Below are positions 25,897-34,735 of a DNA stretch of 64,000 nucleotides, in pieces. The number at the start of each line of letters is the position of its first letter. Position 1 is the stretch's first letter. The position numbers and the translations under genes are program-made. The notes below the pieces were generated by a model. It did no database searches and had not been told where the DNA came from. It was given only the letters and a program-made list of their open reading frames with translations. This stretch comes from SOJA01 sp964598485 (GTDB lineage: Archaea; Thermoproteota; Bathyarchaeia; Bathyarchaeales; Bathycorpusculaceae): positions 62,001-126,000 of the forward strand of contig CAZRCD010000004.1 in the NCBI GenBank assembly GCA_964598485.1. The letters are read 5' to 3'.

Positions 25897-27751
25897 AACA
25901 TCTTTTCCGATAAACGATCTGCTACGAAGAAAACTTCAAACAGGCCTAACTATCGCCAGCTTAACTTTGTGCGTTGCATTAACGGTTTATCTTCTTCTTT
26001 TCGGAGAAAACATAGGCTTTGAAATTTCACAAGTAGCAGAAGGTAAGCTGACAGCAGGTTTATCAGTGGTCTTTTCCCAGTTCATACTTTTCATTGCACT
26101 ATTAATCGTAGTCACTGGAGCAGTAATTGTTTCTTTCATGATTTTTGTGATGATGTCCCAGCGAACCAAAGATATCGGGCTAATGAGAGCCTCTGGATGC
26201 CCAAACGATTTGATTTTCGGCTATTTCATGACAGAACTTCTCATAATCACATCTGTTAGCTGCTTTCTCGGCGTGATCTTTGGAATACTAGCAGACTACG
26301 CTTCAATCGGCTTGTTCAACTTCCTTGGTTTTCAAATCTTGCAGAAACCAATCAATTTTTGGCTAGTTCTCTTTGTTTTCGTGCTTTTCTTTGTGCTCAC
26401 TATAATCTTTGGAGTAAAACCGATTCTGGACGTAACTAAGGTTGAACCAGCTAAGGCGATTTCGCCAACCTACCATTTTGGATTGAGCAAAGAACCAGGA
26501 TTTAAGGTTATTTCAAAGTCAAGTTTCACTTTTAAAATTGCTCTAAGAAGTTTGTTTCGCAGAAAATCAGCAACCATAAGAATTGTTTTGTGCTTGGCAA
26601 CAGTCTTCACGTTAATTACCGTAGCCGTTGCAGGAGGGATAATTGCTGATCAAACCACTAAAAGCTGGGTTGAGAAAGCCGTAGGCAGAGACATAATTTT
26701 GATAGCCCATCAAGACATGTGCAACCAATACAAAAGTCTACTGTCAAGATTTCACGAAGCAGGTGAGAGTTCACAATTCAACTACACAGAGGAGGAGTAC
26801 TTAGTATCAGAAAACCTTCTAAACCAGCTGAACGCAATGTCGGACATACACATTGATGCACGTTTAGTCATAGAAGCTCATGTGAAGGAAGTTCCAGGTG
26901 TAATCATTGATCCTGAGACTGCGACTACGAGTTCTGTTGGCGATAAGCGTGAGGGCGAATCCCTGATTGTCGGCGTTGAACCTGAAAACGTGTTAGGCGA
27001 ATGGTTTATTGAAGGTGAATTTCTGGAAAAGAATAAGGAGTGGGAAGTGATGATAGGAGATTCCTTAGCTCAGAAAATGTTTTCGAAGCCCTTAAATCAA
27101 AGCATATTATTCTACGGAAGAATTTTTGACGTGGCTGGCGTTTGTCTAGACCCTATTAACAACGGAAATGTTACTTATACGTCTCTTGAAGTCTTGCAAA
27201 ATGCAATAGATGTATCAAAACCCAACATCGTTATGGTTAGAGTTGACTCAACTAATCGTACAGAAATGTTAGACCAAATAGAAAAAACTATCGAGGATGT
27301 AAATCCAGATTTTACGGTTTTTGAGCTTAATGAAGTATTGGAAGAAAATCTCAGTTTTCTTGGGCACATCTGGTCTATCATAATGTTTTTGCCTTTATTC
27401 TCTCTAATAGCAGCATCTCTGTGCTTGATAGGCTATGTTGTACTTGCCATAGCTGAGCAACGCCGAGAACTAGGCGTCTTAAGGGCGTTGGGGATAAAGC
27501 CTAAAACGGTCACAAAAATCGTTTCGGAACAGAGTTTCATAATTTTGCTTTCAAGTTTCGGCGCAGGAGTTCCAATAGGGATAATCCTCACTTTGCTAAT
27601 TTTAGTTCCCGAACCAATAATCACAAGTTACACAGTTCTTGAGATAGCTGGATGGCTACTGATCTCCTTGCTTGTGATGTTTGTTTCAAGCCTGTATCCA
27701 ACCCTAAAATTTGCGAGAAAGTCAATTCTAGAAATCATGAATCAGCCTTGA
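25889..27751 (+). CDS. FtsX-type ABC transporter permease
   Basis: 620 residues. Two FtsX domains: one near residues 55-180 (QFILFIALLIVVTGAVIVSF ... MSQRTKDIGLMRASG) and one at 480-615 (LPLFSLIAASLCLIGYVVLA ... EQRRELGVLRALG), with an extracytoplasmic domain of about 200 residues between them. An extra N-terminal membrane segment sits at 15-35. It pairs with the preceding ATPase. Substrate cannot be told. Confidence 0.9.
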   Translation: MSETSFPINDLLRRKLQTGLTIASLTLCVALTVYLLLFGENIGFEISQVAEGKLTAGLSVVFSQFILFIALLIVVTGAVIVSFMIFVMMSQRTKDIGLMRASGCPNDLIFGYFMTELLIITSVSCFLGVIFGILADYASIGLFNFLGFQILQKPINFWLVLFVFVLFFVLTIIFGVKPILDVTKVEPAKAISPTYHFGLSKEPGFKVISKSSFTFKIALRSLFRRKSATIRIVLCLATVFTLITVAVAGGIIADQTTKSWVEKAVGRDIILIAHQDMCNQYKSLLSRFHEAGESSQFNYTEEEYLVSENLLNQLNAMSDIHIDARLVIEAHVKEVPGVIIDPETATTSSVGDKREGESLIVGVEPENVLGEWFIEGEFLEKNKEWEVMIGDSLAQKMFSKPLNQSILFYGRIFDVAGVCLDPINNGNVTYTSLEVLQNAIDVSKPNIVMVRVDSTNRTEMLDQIEKTIEDVNPDFTVFELNEVLEENLSFLGHIWSIIMFLPLFSLIAASLCLIGYVVLAIAEQRRELGVLRALGIKPKTVTKIVSEQSFIILLSSFGAGVPIGIILTLLILVPEPIITSYTVLEIAGWLLISLLVMFVSSLYPTLKFARKSILEIMNQP

Positions 27752-27819
27752 AGGGCTGAAGCGAAACGAATTTAAGGTTTTAGTGTATCTTGTAAAGGTA
27801 CTTCCACAGGTGAAAACAC

Positions 27820-28089
27820 ATGGCTCAAACGATTCAAGGAATAATAGTGAATTATCGAGTAGGTCCAGGAACTCAGAGGTCAAAAGAGTGTATAATCAGG
27901 TTTGCACACGTAACTTTAAGTTCTGAAGCAGGCAGGCTTATTGGGCGAAAGGTTGCTTGGAAGGTTGGAAAGAAGAAGATCGTTGGGAAAATTGTGGCTT
28001 TGCACGGTGATAAAGGCTTGGTCCGAGCAAGATTTAGAAAGGGTGTGCCAGGTCAGGCTTTAGGTACAACCGTTGAGTTAGTTGGCTAA
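27820..28089 (+). CDS. rpl35ae: Ribosomal protein eL33 (L35Ae)
   Basis: 89 residues with the family opening GIIVNYRVGPGTQRSKECII, the core GRLIGRKVAWKVGKKKIVGK and the end VRARFRKGVPGQALGTTVEL. Found in many archaea and all eukaryotes, a large-subunit protein near the tRNA 3' end. It is not coupled to other ribosomal genes here. The stop overlaps the convergent nuclease-like gene by four bases. Confidence 0.95.
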   Translation: MAQTIQGIIVNYRVGPGTQRSKECIIRFAHVTLSSEAGRLIGRKVAWKVGKKKIVGKIVALHGDKGLVRARFRKGVPGQALGTTVELVG

Positions 28090-28769
28090 GCGTTTTGAAA
28101 AATGTTTAAGCGAGTCTGCGTAGCTGGTAGTTGGTTTAGAAAATCTTGTAGCTGAAGCACGGGAACGATGGGAACTTTATTGTAGAATTTTGATCTGACA
28201 GTGGTAAGGGATAAGATGGCTGGGATAAGTTTGAATCTATTCCATGAGGCACAGTCGATTTTTTCGGTTAGTTTTGGCATTGATTCAGCTAGGGCAGATG
28301 TTCTTTCAACTTGTTCCTCAACGATTCTTTTTATTGCGGATGGGTACATTCCATGATGCCAATGCTTACAATCAGCACATGCCACTATTGGTTTTCTACA
28401 TGCCATTATGTCCATTTCCCATCTTCTTCCAGCATGCTTAAACCTTAAATTTCTCGCGACGCTGTAGCCGTTCCGCTCAAAAGCAATAGCAGCAATGTTC
28501 TCAAACTCTTTCCAATCAAGAACACCACTTACACGCTCAACATCACCACCCAACTCGATGGCATGAACAGCTAATTTCAGACGTTTTAAACTGTTCACCT
28601 CTATAAGTTTATTCTGCAAATAAAGTAGCCCATCATTTTGCAACTTTTTGATCAAATCTTCAGCAATCGCGGACGGAATTTTTGCGTCTTCCCTTACTAA
28701 TTCAATTCCGATAGGCCCGTTCTTGGTGAGTTTTAAAATAGAAATAATCAACTCTCTTTCAATATCCAT
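28086..28769 (-). CDS. PD-(D/E)xK-like nuclease with N-terminal HTH
   Basis: 227 aa. The first 80 residues read as a winged helix (ELIISILKLTKNGPIGIELV). The rest has a restriction-endonuclease-like pattern: DWKEFENIAAIAFERNGYSV (a helix with Glu), then WEMDIMACRKPIVACADCKHW, where D-x10-15-DCK resembles Mrr-type DxxK cores. C-terminal segment is unassigned. Likely DNA repair or defence nuclease; the exact role is unknown. Single gene. Confidence 0.6.
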   Translation of the reverse strand: MDIERELIISILKLTKNGPIGIELVREDAKIPSAIAEDLIKKLQNDGLLYLQNKLIEVNSLKRLKLAVHAIELGGDVERVSGVLDWKEFENIAAIAFERNGYSVARNLRFKHAGRRWEMDIMACRKPIVACADCKHWHHGMYPSAIKRIVEEQVERTSALAESMPKLTEKIDCASWNRFKLIPAILSLTTVRSKFYNKVPIVPVLQLQDFLNQLPATQTRLNIFQNA

Positions 28770-28908
28770 TTAATCCTCTCCGAAGATTCTACACAATAAT
28801 GCCTAAAAAAATCCGTTTTTGCTTATTGCTTAAAAGCTTTTCCATAAGATATTTTCCGCTCAGATTCCGAATAAGCAATAAATCTTTTTTTAAGATACGT
28901 TCAAAATT

Positions 28909-28991
28909 GTACACGCGGGTTTTCACCTTCCAGCTTTGGTTTCTTCCCTACCTCCAAGCTCTAGGGGGAAAGAAAAGCCCGTACTTTTTTT
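28909..28991 (+). ncRNA. Possible structured RNA ending in a T-run
   Basis: In a 555-base gap with no convincing gene, GTACACGCGGGTTTTC pairs imperfectly with GAAAAGCCCGTAC, and inside it TTTCTTCCCTA pairs with TAGGGGGAAAGAAA (partly competing with the outer arm). The outer arm is followed at once by seven T. An AT-rich upstream segment could hold a promoter. This is consistent with a small RNA and terminator, but base pairing alone is weak evidence. A reading frame across it (28799-29014) lacks support. Confidence 0.3.
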
Positions 28992-29324
28992 GTTGTTTTT
29001 GCATCTGCCTATAGTCAACCTTTTACTGTGAAAAACTCCGGAATAATTTAGTGGGAGACGCATACACCGTTTTCTTTTTGAAAGTTAAATATGGTAAAAA
29101 AATGTTTTGAGTTGACACCCATTTACAATTTGGTGAACACTCAAACTGCTAAGAAAATCGCGAAAAGAAGACATAGCGAAACGAAGGTTTTTTTGTCTGT
29201 CTTAAAAAGAGAACTTTCTGTAACAGATTTAGCCATTAGCTGAAGTTTATGCTGAAACCAACGAAAAAAGTCAAAAAGAAGCTTAAGTAATTTAAATGTT
29301 AAACAAACACTAGATAAACGTAAA

Positions 29325-30638
29325 ATGGAAGTGTTATCCAGCATGTTTGATTCATATATTTCCAAAACTCGAAAATCCAAGGAACTATATGAAAGAGCAA
29401 AAAGTGTTCTTCCAGCCGGGGTTTCTTATGCAATAAGGCATTTTGAGCCCTATCCATTCTACACTGCTAGAGCGAAGGGAAGCAAGCTTTTCGATGTTGA
29501 TGGAAACGAGTACGTTGACTTTTGGCTGGGGCACACAGCCCTTATTCTCGGTCACAGCCCACCAGCAGTTGTAGAAGCAGTTAAGAAACAACTTGAAAAC
29601 GGCACCCATTACGGAACATCCCACGAACTAGAAATCAAGTTAACCGAGCAAATTGTCAAAATTGTAGCAAGCGCGGAAATGGTACGTTTCACCAATTCAG
29701 GAACAGAAGCAAACATGTATGCCACACGCTTAGCCCGTGCATACACCGACAGAAGCAAAATCGCTAAATTCGAAGGCGGATGGCACGGAGGATACGATGC
29801 ACTTCATACAAGCGTCAAATACCCGTTCGATATTCCAGAATCCGCCGGCTTAACAACTGGAGCCCTGCAAGACACTATAGTTTTACCTTTCAACGATCTT
29901 GAAGGAGTTAAAGAAAGGTTGAAAAACAAAGAAGTTGCCTCCGTTGTAATTGAACCCGTCCTCGGAGCTGGCGGAGGCATCCCAGCGGAAAAAGAATTTC
30001 TAAAAGGGCTAAGGGAACTTTGCGATGACAAAGGTATTCTGTTAATTTTCGATGAGGTAATCACTGGTTTCAGGTTAGCTCCTGGAGGAGGACAACAATA
30101 TTATGGCGCAACACCGGACATAACAGTTTTCGGAAAAATATTGGGAGGAGGCTTTCCAATAGGCGCCTTTTGTGGACGCAGAGAAATCATGGAAAGAATA
30201 GATACGCTTGCTTATGAACGTCCACACTACTCTTTTCACGGTGGAACCTTCGCAGCAAATCCCATATCAATGACAGCTGGTTTGGCAACACTGAAAATTC
30301 TCGCAGACGGGCAACTAATAAACGAGCTGAATAATGTTGGAGGAAAGATCAGAGAAAAGCTAAGAGAAATCTTCGAAGCAGATGGCGTGGACGTGCAAGT
30401 TACGGGAGCAGGCTCCCTCTTCAACACACACTTCACAAAAGAAGAAGTGAAAGATGCCCGTGCAGCCTCTAAAGCCGATAGGAAGAAACAGGTTGATTAT
30501 CATCTAAACTTGATTGCAAATGGAGTCTTCGTCCTACCAACACACACTGGAGCCCTAAGCACTGCACACTCTGAAACCGACATAAAAAAGTTGCTTTTGG
30601 AAACAGAGAAATATGCGAGACAATGTGAAAGAATGTAG
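29325..30638 (+). CDS. hemL: Glutamate-1-semialdehyde 2,1-aminomutase (class III aminotransferase)
   Basis: Makes 5-aminolevulinate from glutamate-1-semialdehyde in tetrapyrrole synthesis. Motifs include SVLPAGVSYAIRHFEPYPFY at the N-terminus, FTNSGTEANMYATRLARAYT, FEGGWHGGYDAL, LLIFDEVITGFRLAPGGGQ and the PLP lysine (K271) in TVFGKILGGGFPIGA. 437 aa is normal. A class III relative with another amino-acid substrate cannot be excluded. TATA-like TAATTTAAAT lies 30-40 bases upstream. Other heme-pathway genes are absent in this window. Confidence 0.85.
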   Translation: MEVLSSMFDSYISKTRKSKELYERAKSVLPAGVSYAIRHFEPYPFYTARAKGSKLFDVDGNEYVDFWLGHTALILGHSPPAVVEAVKKQLENGTHYGTSHELEIKLTEQIVKIVASAEMVRFTNSGTEANMYATRLARAYTDRSKIAKFEGGWHGGYDALHTSVKYPFDIPESAGLTTGALQDTIVLPFNDLEGVKERLKNKEVASVVIEPVLGAGGGIPAEKEFLKGLRELCDDKGILLIFDEVITGFRLAPGGGQQYYGATPDITVFGKILGGGFPIGAFCGRREIMERIDTLAYERPHYSFHGGTFAANPISMTAGLATLKILADGQLINELNNVGGKIREKLREIFEADGVDVQVTGAGSLFNTHFTKEEVKDARAASKADRKKQVDYHLNLIANGVFVLPTHTGALSTAHSETDIKKLLLETEKYARQCERM

Positions 30639-30665
30639 AAAGAACTCACCATACTACCCCAAATT

Positions 30666-31289
30666 TCATTTTTTCAGTTGCCTAAGCATGAATTCAGCCC
30701 TTCTCAAATCCAAAGGAGTATTAACATTAAAAAATGTTCTAAGCTTTGGGTCTAATTGCCGTAGCACAAGCGTGGAAATGTAACGTACACCTCGCAACTC
30801 ATCCACCATGGAATGCATATCCGATTTTCCAACATTTAAAGCTTTTTTTGCAGCTTCTACTGCTGGTTTTGTGCAATAGACCGCTTGCAACGGTTCTATG
30901 TAACCGTTCGGCCAACGCGGAATAACCGCATTTTTGCCTATGCATAATTCATGCAAAAGCAAGAGAATGTCCCTTGAAACCAGAGGGGTGTCGCATGGAA
31001 GGAGAAGTGAATGCTTTCCGTTTGCGTTTCCAAAACCAGTTAATGCGCCTATGAGTGGACTTTGCATGTCATTTGCGTCAATAACAATACGTACGTTTGA
31101 ACCAGTTACTTTCGCAAAATTTTCAGCTTGAACTTTTGAACTAACAACAATGATTGTTTCGTCAATGATACCCTGAAGCACGTTTAGAACATGTTTTATG
31201 AGAGGCTTACCTGCCAAAAGCATCAATCCTTTGTTCTGTCCAAATCTATTGGAGAAGCCTCCTGCAAGAATTACTGCTGATTTATCCAA
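30666..31289 (-). CDS. mobA: Molybdenum cofactor guanylyltransferase (MobA-like)
   Basis: Attaches GMP to molybdopterin; the family also contains related nucleotidyltransferases. The opening VILAGGFSNRFGQNKGLMLL has the L-A-G-G-x-S-x-R-x-G-x-x-K pattern, with LLPCDTPLVSRDILLLL (metal-binding Asp-Thr-Pro) near residue 95. The end KLRTFFNVNTPLDLRRAEFM is the usual FxNIN-T-P-x-D-L. 207 aa. It implies a molybdenum or tungsten enzyme in the organism. Confidence 0.85.
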   Translation of the reverse strand: MDKSAVILAGGFSNRFGQNKGLMLLAGKPLIKHVLNVLQGIIDETIIVVSSKVQAENFAKVTGSNVRIVIDANDMQSPLIGALTGFGNANGKHSLLLPCDTPLVSRDILLLLHELCIGKNAVIPRWPNGYIEPLQAVYCTKPAVEAAKKALNVGKSDMHSMVDELRGVRYISTLVLRQLDPKLRTFFNVNTPLDLRRAEFMLRQLKK

Positions 31290-31427
31290 TAATTGATTGT
31301 CCCCACTGCTGTTGTGAATTTACGTGTTGAGTGTTTTTGTTGCTCTATAAATTTTTAGTTTAAGCAATATTGCGAAAGCGGAATAAGAGTATATTATCAC
31401 AAACACTCAAATCATCATGTGAAAGAG

Positions 31428-31544
31428 ATGAACGCTGAAATTAAAGAATTAAATCGCATGATATGTAAAAACTGTGATGCGAAGGACTATACTGAATGTA
31501 AGAAATGCAAAATCTATCAGTTAATAAACCAAATAGCGCAGTAA
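31428..31544 (+). CDS. Small double-CxxC protein, 38 aa
   Basis: ATG-initiated frame: MNAEIKELNRMICKNCDAKD then YTECKKCKIYQLINQIAQ. Two CxxC pairs ten residues apart fit a zinc ribbon. Ribosome site weak (GAAAGAG). It sits between mobA and the ParA-like gene, on the opposite strand to both. Similar tiny CxxC proteins are common in archaea. Confidence 0.5.
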   Translation: MNAEIKELNRMICKNCDAKDYTECKKCKIYQLINQIAQ

Positions 31545-31545
31545 C

Positions 31546-32337
31546 TCACACCGAATTGTTTCTTTCTATCTTGTCCGCCATTTCATCCACAATTTTGCTG
31601 AAGAGATGTTCCGGCTTTTCTTGAACGAAGATGATGGCTCCTTCAGCCTTTGCAACATCACAGAAACAAGGTATCATGCCTAAAACTGGAGTTTGATACA
31701 TGTCTTCAATCTTTTTTCCCAAACTGTTTTTTCCAGATTTTGAAGAAATGTCGTATAAAACTCTGTTCATGACTATCTCGGTTTTTTTCTCGAACAAGTC
31801 ATAAAGCTCATCCAGCATACGTTTTGTTCCTTCAACATCAGACCTGTCGAAGGTCGTCGCCACAATCACTAGGTCCGCGCTTACTATAGCGTTTATAGAT
31901 GAGTATTGTAGTCCCGGGCTTGTGTCAAAAATGAGGTAGTCAAAAGCTTTGTCATTTAGGAGTGAATTTCTAAGGGCCAAAAGTCTTCCTAAAGCCCTCA
32001 TCTCCCACTTTCTGTCCTTTGCAGACATTTCTCTAATGGCTTCTGTTGACGGATTAGCCAACACGACAGACAGTTTACCTCCACCATTGATTCTGTTGCT
32101 TATGTCTATCAAAGCCTTGTCAATTTTGCACGTTCCATTTAAATAATCGTTCAACCAGCATTCCACTTCTTTAGAACTGAAAAACGTGGCAAGGCTTGGA
32201 GCTCGGAAGTCAAGATCCATCAAGCATACTTTTTTGCCGTGTTTTGCGAAGGATGTAGCTAAATTTATAGAAATATGAGTTTTTCCGGTTCCACCCTTGT
32301 ATGAGTGCACAGCTATTATCTTGTCCAAGATAATCAC
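31546..32337 (-). CDS. ParA/MinD-family ATPase
   Basis: 263 aa. Deviant Walker A YKGGTGKTHISINLATSFAK, switch I region LMDLDFRAPSLATFF and Walker B YLIFDTSPGLQYSS. ParA/MinD proteins move DNA or cellular cargo. The winged-helix gene upstream overlaps it by four bases (ATGA), so the pair is translated together; a DNA-bound partner for the ATPase is plausible. Confidence 0.85.
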   Translation of the reverse strand: MIILDKIIAVHSYKGGTGKTHISINLATSFAKHGKKVCLMDLDFRAPSLATFFSSKEVECWLNDYLNGTCKIDKALIDISNRINGGGKLSVVLANPSTEAIREMSAKDRKWEMRALGRLLALRNSLLNDKAFDYLIFDTSPGLQYSSINAIVSADLVIVATTFDRSDVEGTKRMLDELYDLFEKKTEIVMNRVLYDISSKSGKNSLGKKIEDMYQTPVLGMIPCFCDVAKAEGAIIFVQEKPEHLFSKIVDEMADKIERNNSV

Positions 32338-32708
32338 TCTTGATCTTCTTTTTCCACATAGAAGTAAGCTTTTCTGCCTACTCTCTCTTTTTTTAAGTGA
32401 CTCATAATCACAAGTTGGTTCAAATAGCCACTTTCCACAGCTCTTGCTCTACGTGTTTGCTGAGCTACCTCATCCGCTGTGGCTCTTCCAAGTCTGCATA
32501 CGGTCATTGCTGTTTTTCTGAGGTGGTCAGGCATAGAAAGCAAGGTCATAACGTCTAGCGGAGCGTCGGGAAGAGGTTGGACACCCTTTCTGCCGCGTTT
32601 TTGCAGCTCTATTATAATTTCCATTTTTTCATTTAGTTTCTCAAGGTTTTCCTTGATTTTTTCCAATATTTTTAGAGGTTTTCTCCCCAGAACTTCTTGT
32701 TTTGTCAC
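32334..32708 (-). CDS. Coiled-coil/winged-helix partner of ParA-like ATPase
   Basis: 124 aa from a GTG with GGGGAG five bases upstream; a longer frame from 32741 has no site. It starts with an amphipathic coiled coil (LKILEKIKENLEKLNEKMEI), then a winged-helix region from about residue 55 (MPDHLRKTAMTVCRLGRATA, YLNQLVIMSHLKKERVGRKA). No known family name. The four-base overlap with the ATPase gene suggests a segregation or positioning pair like ParA-ParB, by inference. Confidence 0.6.
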   Translation of the reverse strand: MTKQEVLGRKPLKILEKIKENLEKLNEKMEIIIELQKRGRKGVQPLPDAPLDVMTLLSMPDHLRKTAMTVCRLGRATADEVAQQTRRARAVESGYLNQLVIMSHLKKERVGRKAYFYVEKEDQE

Positions 32709-33039
32709 GCTGGCTCCCCGTAGTGTTTTACATATGTACAAATGGTAGTGGAAGGTTGTGTTTATTAAGTCTTACGAAACACATGTAATGATTTACAAAA
32801 TAAACGCTTGTTTAGGAAAACAACTACTTCTTACAAAGTCGTTTCTAACCTAACAGTACCAAAAAGTCTCGTGAATAATATTGTGAGAATGAGTAAAGCT
32901 ACTGCGAATCTTGAAGCGGGTATTGTATTTTGCTCAAATATCCTAATTGTTTAACGCAAGAAAAGCTTGGGACAAAAGGAGTGCTTCAGAATCGAAAATG
33001 TTACAAAAAGTGGAAGCATGCCTTAAAGCCGAGAATGGT

Positions 33040-33333
33040 TTAGTAGGGTATTGGTATCCTGTTTCTTTGTTCTTCTATTATTGGCAGTACTTGTTTTAGT
33101 TCTCTGAAGTGTTTGAGTACTGTGATTCCTCTTTGGGTTATTGCGTAAACAACCCTGCGTTTACCAACTGTTCTTTCTTCGGCTAGATTTTGCTTTATTA
33201 GAAAGTCAAGGTATTGCTTCAGAACGCTGCAGTTTACGTTAGCTTTGTACATTATGTGAGTTAGCTTTAGTGGGCCGCGATGGGCTAACACTTTTAGTAT
33301 GTCTATATACATTTCGAGTTTGGAACGTCTCAT
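33040..33333 (-). CDS. Sso10a-like winged-helix protein
   Basis: 97 aa with the HTH_45/Sso10a arrangement: KLEMYIDILKVLAHRGPLKL, THIMYKANVNCSVLKQYLDF, the wing TVGKRRVVYAITQRGITVLK and a C-terminal dimer helix (LKQVLPIIEEQRNRIP). DNA-binding regulator or small chromatin protein. The 330-base gap before it (32709-33039) shows no gene. Confidence 0.8.
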   Translation of the reverse strand: MRRSKLEMYIDILKVLAHRGPLKLTHIMYKANVNCSVLKQYLDFLIKQNLAEERTVGKRRVVYAITQRGITVLKHFRELKQVLPIIEEQRNRIPIPY

Positions 33334-33419
33334 TATTCAATCCTCTTGGGCATTATCTCAGCTTTTTTGTATAAAGCTTTTATGGATTCAAACTACGTCT
33401 TGTTCTTATTTAGTCTACG

Positions 33420-33602
33420 TTAGTAGCTTCTTTTCTCTTGTGCTCGAATTAACACGTTTATTCTATTTTGGAAAGCCGTGACCATGTCGTCTACCAATAT
33501 TTTTTGCAATTCCGTTGACAGCACGTTAATATTTTCCTTGAAAACCTTAGCCATTTTCCCTTCCATTTCTTTTCTTCGTTTAAGCGTCATGTTTTGATTC
33601 AA
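33420..33602 (-). CDS. Small conserved-looking archaeal protein, 60 aa
   Basis: TTG start with GGAGG seven bases upstream. Sequence opens LNQNMTLKRRKEMEGKMAKV, followed by helices VLSTELQKILVDDMVTAFQN. Charged and helical, with no Cys. It lies 86 bases before the Sso10a-like gene on the same strand. The strong ribosome site is the main support. Function unknown. Confidence 0.55.
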   Translation of the reverse strand: MNQNMTLKRRKEMEGKMAKVFKENINVLSTELQKILVDDMVTAFQNRINVLIRAQEKRSY

Positions 33603-33882
33603 GAGTTTTCCTCCATTTCTAAGGATGAAATGAGTGTGAGTACTTAACTAATTTATGAACCTGAAATATGAATTTCAAATACACATTTGCTACAAGAAGA
33701 ACATTTTTATTTTCAGTTATGCTATTGTTTCTTTGCCGGATGATGAGAAGGCATTAGCTTGACACATGGATGAAATCTCAGAGTTACTCGGACGGCATTT
33801 ATTTCATGTGTCTACAGTTGTTTAACCATTGTGAATTAAGACTTTTATAATGTTTATGCTTAAAGAAGTATTCGGCGGTTTT

Positions 33883-34344
33883 ATGTCGAAGTTCTCTCGC
33901 GAATTTGACTTAGCTTTCTTAGAGTCGGAGCTTAAGGGAAAAACCCTTCTTGTTTACTGGCATTTGCTTAAGTCTCCAGATTTAAAGGTTGGTGTGCGTG
34001 AGGTTCAGCGGAAACTGGGTTTCTCAAGCCCAAGCGTCGCGGTCTATCATCTGGATAAGTTGATGTCATTAGGACTTGTTGAAAAGACTATGACGAGTGA
34101 CTATGTGCTTGTCAGCGAAGTCAAAACAGGTTTATTACGTTTTTTCACGAGACTTGGACGTTTCCTCATCCCACGTTACCTGTTCTATTCCGTGTGGTTC
34201 ACCACCATGCTGATAAGCTACATAATATTCTATGTGCCACAAACCTTCAGCATCCACAGCATCGCTGCGTTACTTTTCGGATTTGCTGCATCAAGTATTC
34301 TGTGGTTTGAAACTGTAAGAATATGGAGGGAAAAACCCTTTTGA
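33883..34344 (+). CDS. Winged-helix protein with C-terminal membrane segments
   Basis: 153 aa. Residues 1-95 are a winged helix (LLVYWHLLKSPDLKVGVREV then LGFSSPSVAVYHLDKLMSLG), joined to two membrane segments (LFYSVWFTTMLISYIIFYVP and IAALLFGFAASSILWFET). This is a membrane-tethered regulator design found in archaea. A TATA-like TTTTATAA at about 33843-33850 predicts a start near 33872, favouring ATG 33883 over 33850. It heads a run of four membrane-protein genes. Confidence 0.6.
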   Translation: MSKFSREFDLAFLESELKGKTLLVYWHLLKSPDLKVGVREVQRKLGFSSPSVAVYHLDKLMSLGLVEKTMTSDYVLVSEVKTGLLRFFTRLGRFLIPRYLFYSVWFTTMLISYIIFYVPQTFSIHSIAALLFGFAASSILWFETVRIWREKPF

Positions 34345-34387
34345 CGACGGTGTTCTAAAGTGTAGAATTAAAAGCCTTTAAGTTAAC

Positions 34388-34666
34388 ATGTTAGGTGGGA
34401 GAGCATTGAGGAAGAATCTGTTTGCGATAATTTTGGCTGTTTTCTGCGGAATCCTAGCTATGCTTATACCTTTATGCGTGTGGCATCAGGTTAACTTTTC
34501 ATATACTCCCTTTACGCTCTTTAACATAAGAAAAGAAGCAATAGAAAGTTTAGAGGCTTATAGGATGTCACTGGAGGATTTGTCGATGGCTCCTTTCTAC
34601 GTAACCTTAATACTGAGCTTCATAGCCTCTATGGGTGTTTATGTTTTCTTCAAAAGACGAGTTTAA
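34388..34666 (+). CDS. Two-pass membrane protein
   Basis: 92 aa. N-terminal segment LFAIILAVFCGILAMLIPLC and C-terminal FYVTLILSFIASMGVYVFFK flank an outside loop (VNFSYTPFTLFNIRKEAIES). No recognised family. Follows the membrane-tethered regulator by 43 bases and precedes two more membrane genes on the same strand. Confidence 0.6.
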   Translation: MLGGRALRKNLFAIILAVFCGILAMLIPLCVWHQVNFSYTPFTLFNIRKEAIESLEAYRMSLEDLSMAPFYVTLILSFIASMGVYVFFKRRV

Positions 34667-34735
34667 GATTTGTTCTATTATTAGAACACTTTGTTCGAAA
34701 GTATAGCATTATAAAAAAGGAATCCCCAATACTTT

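Noticed and set aside
28799..29014. 71-codon frame rich in Phe, Lys and Ser
   Set aside because: No ribosome site; the DNA is better explained by hairpins and a T-run.
33720..33800. Possible box C/D RNA (ATGATGA near 33738)
   Set aside because: No matching CTGA box D at the right spacing.
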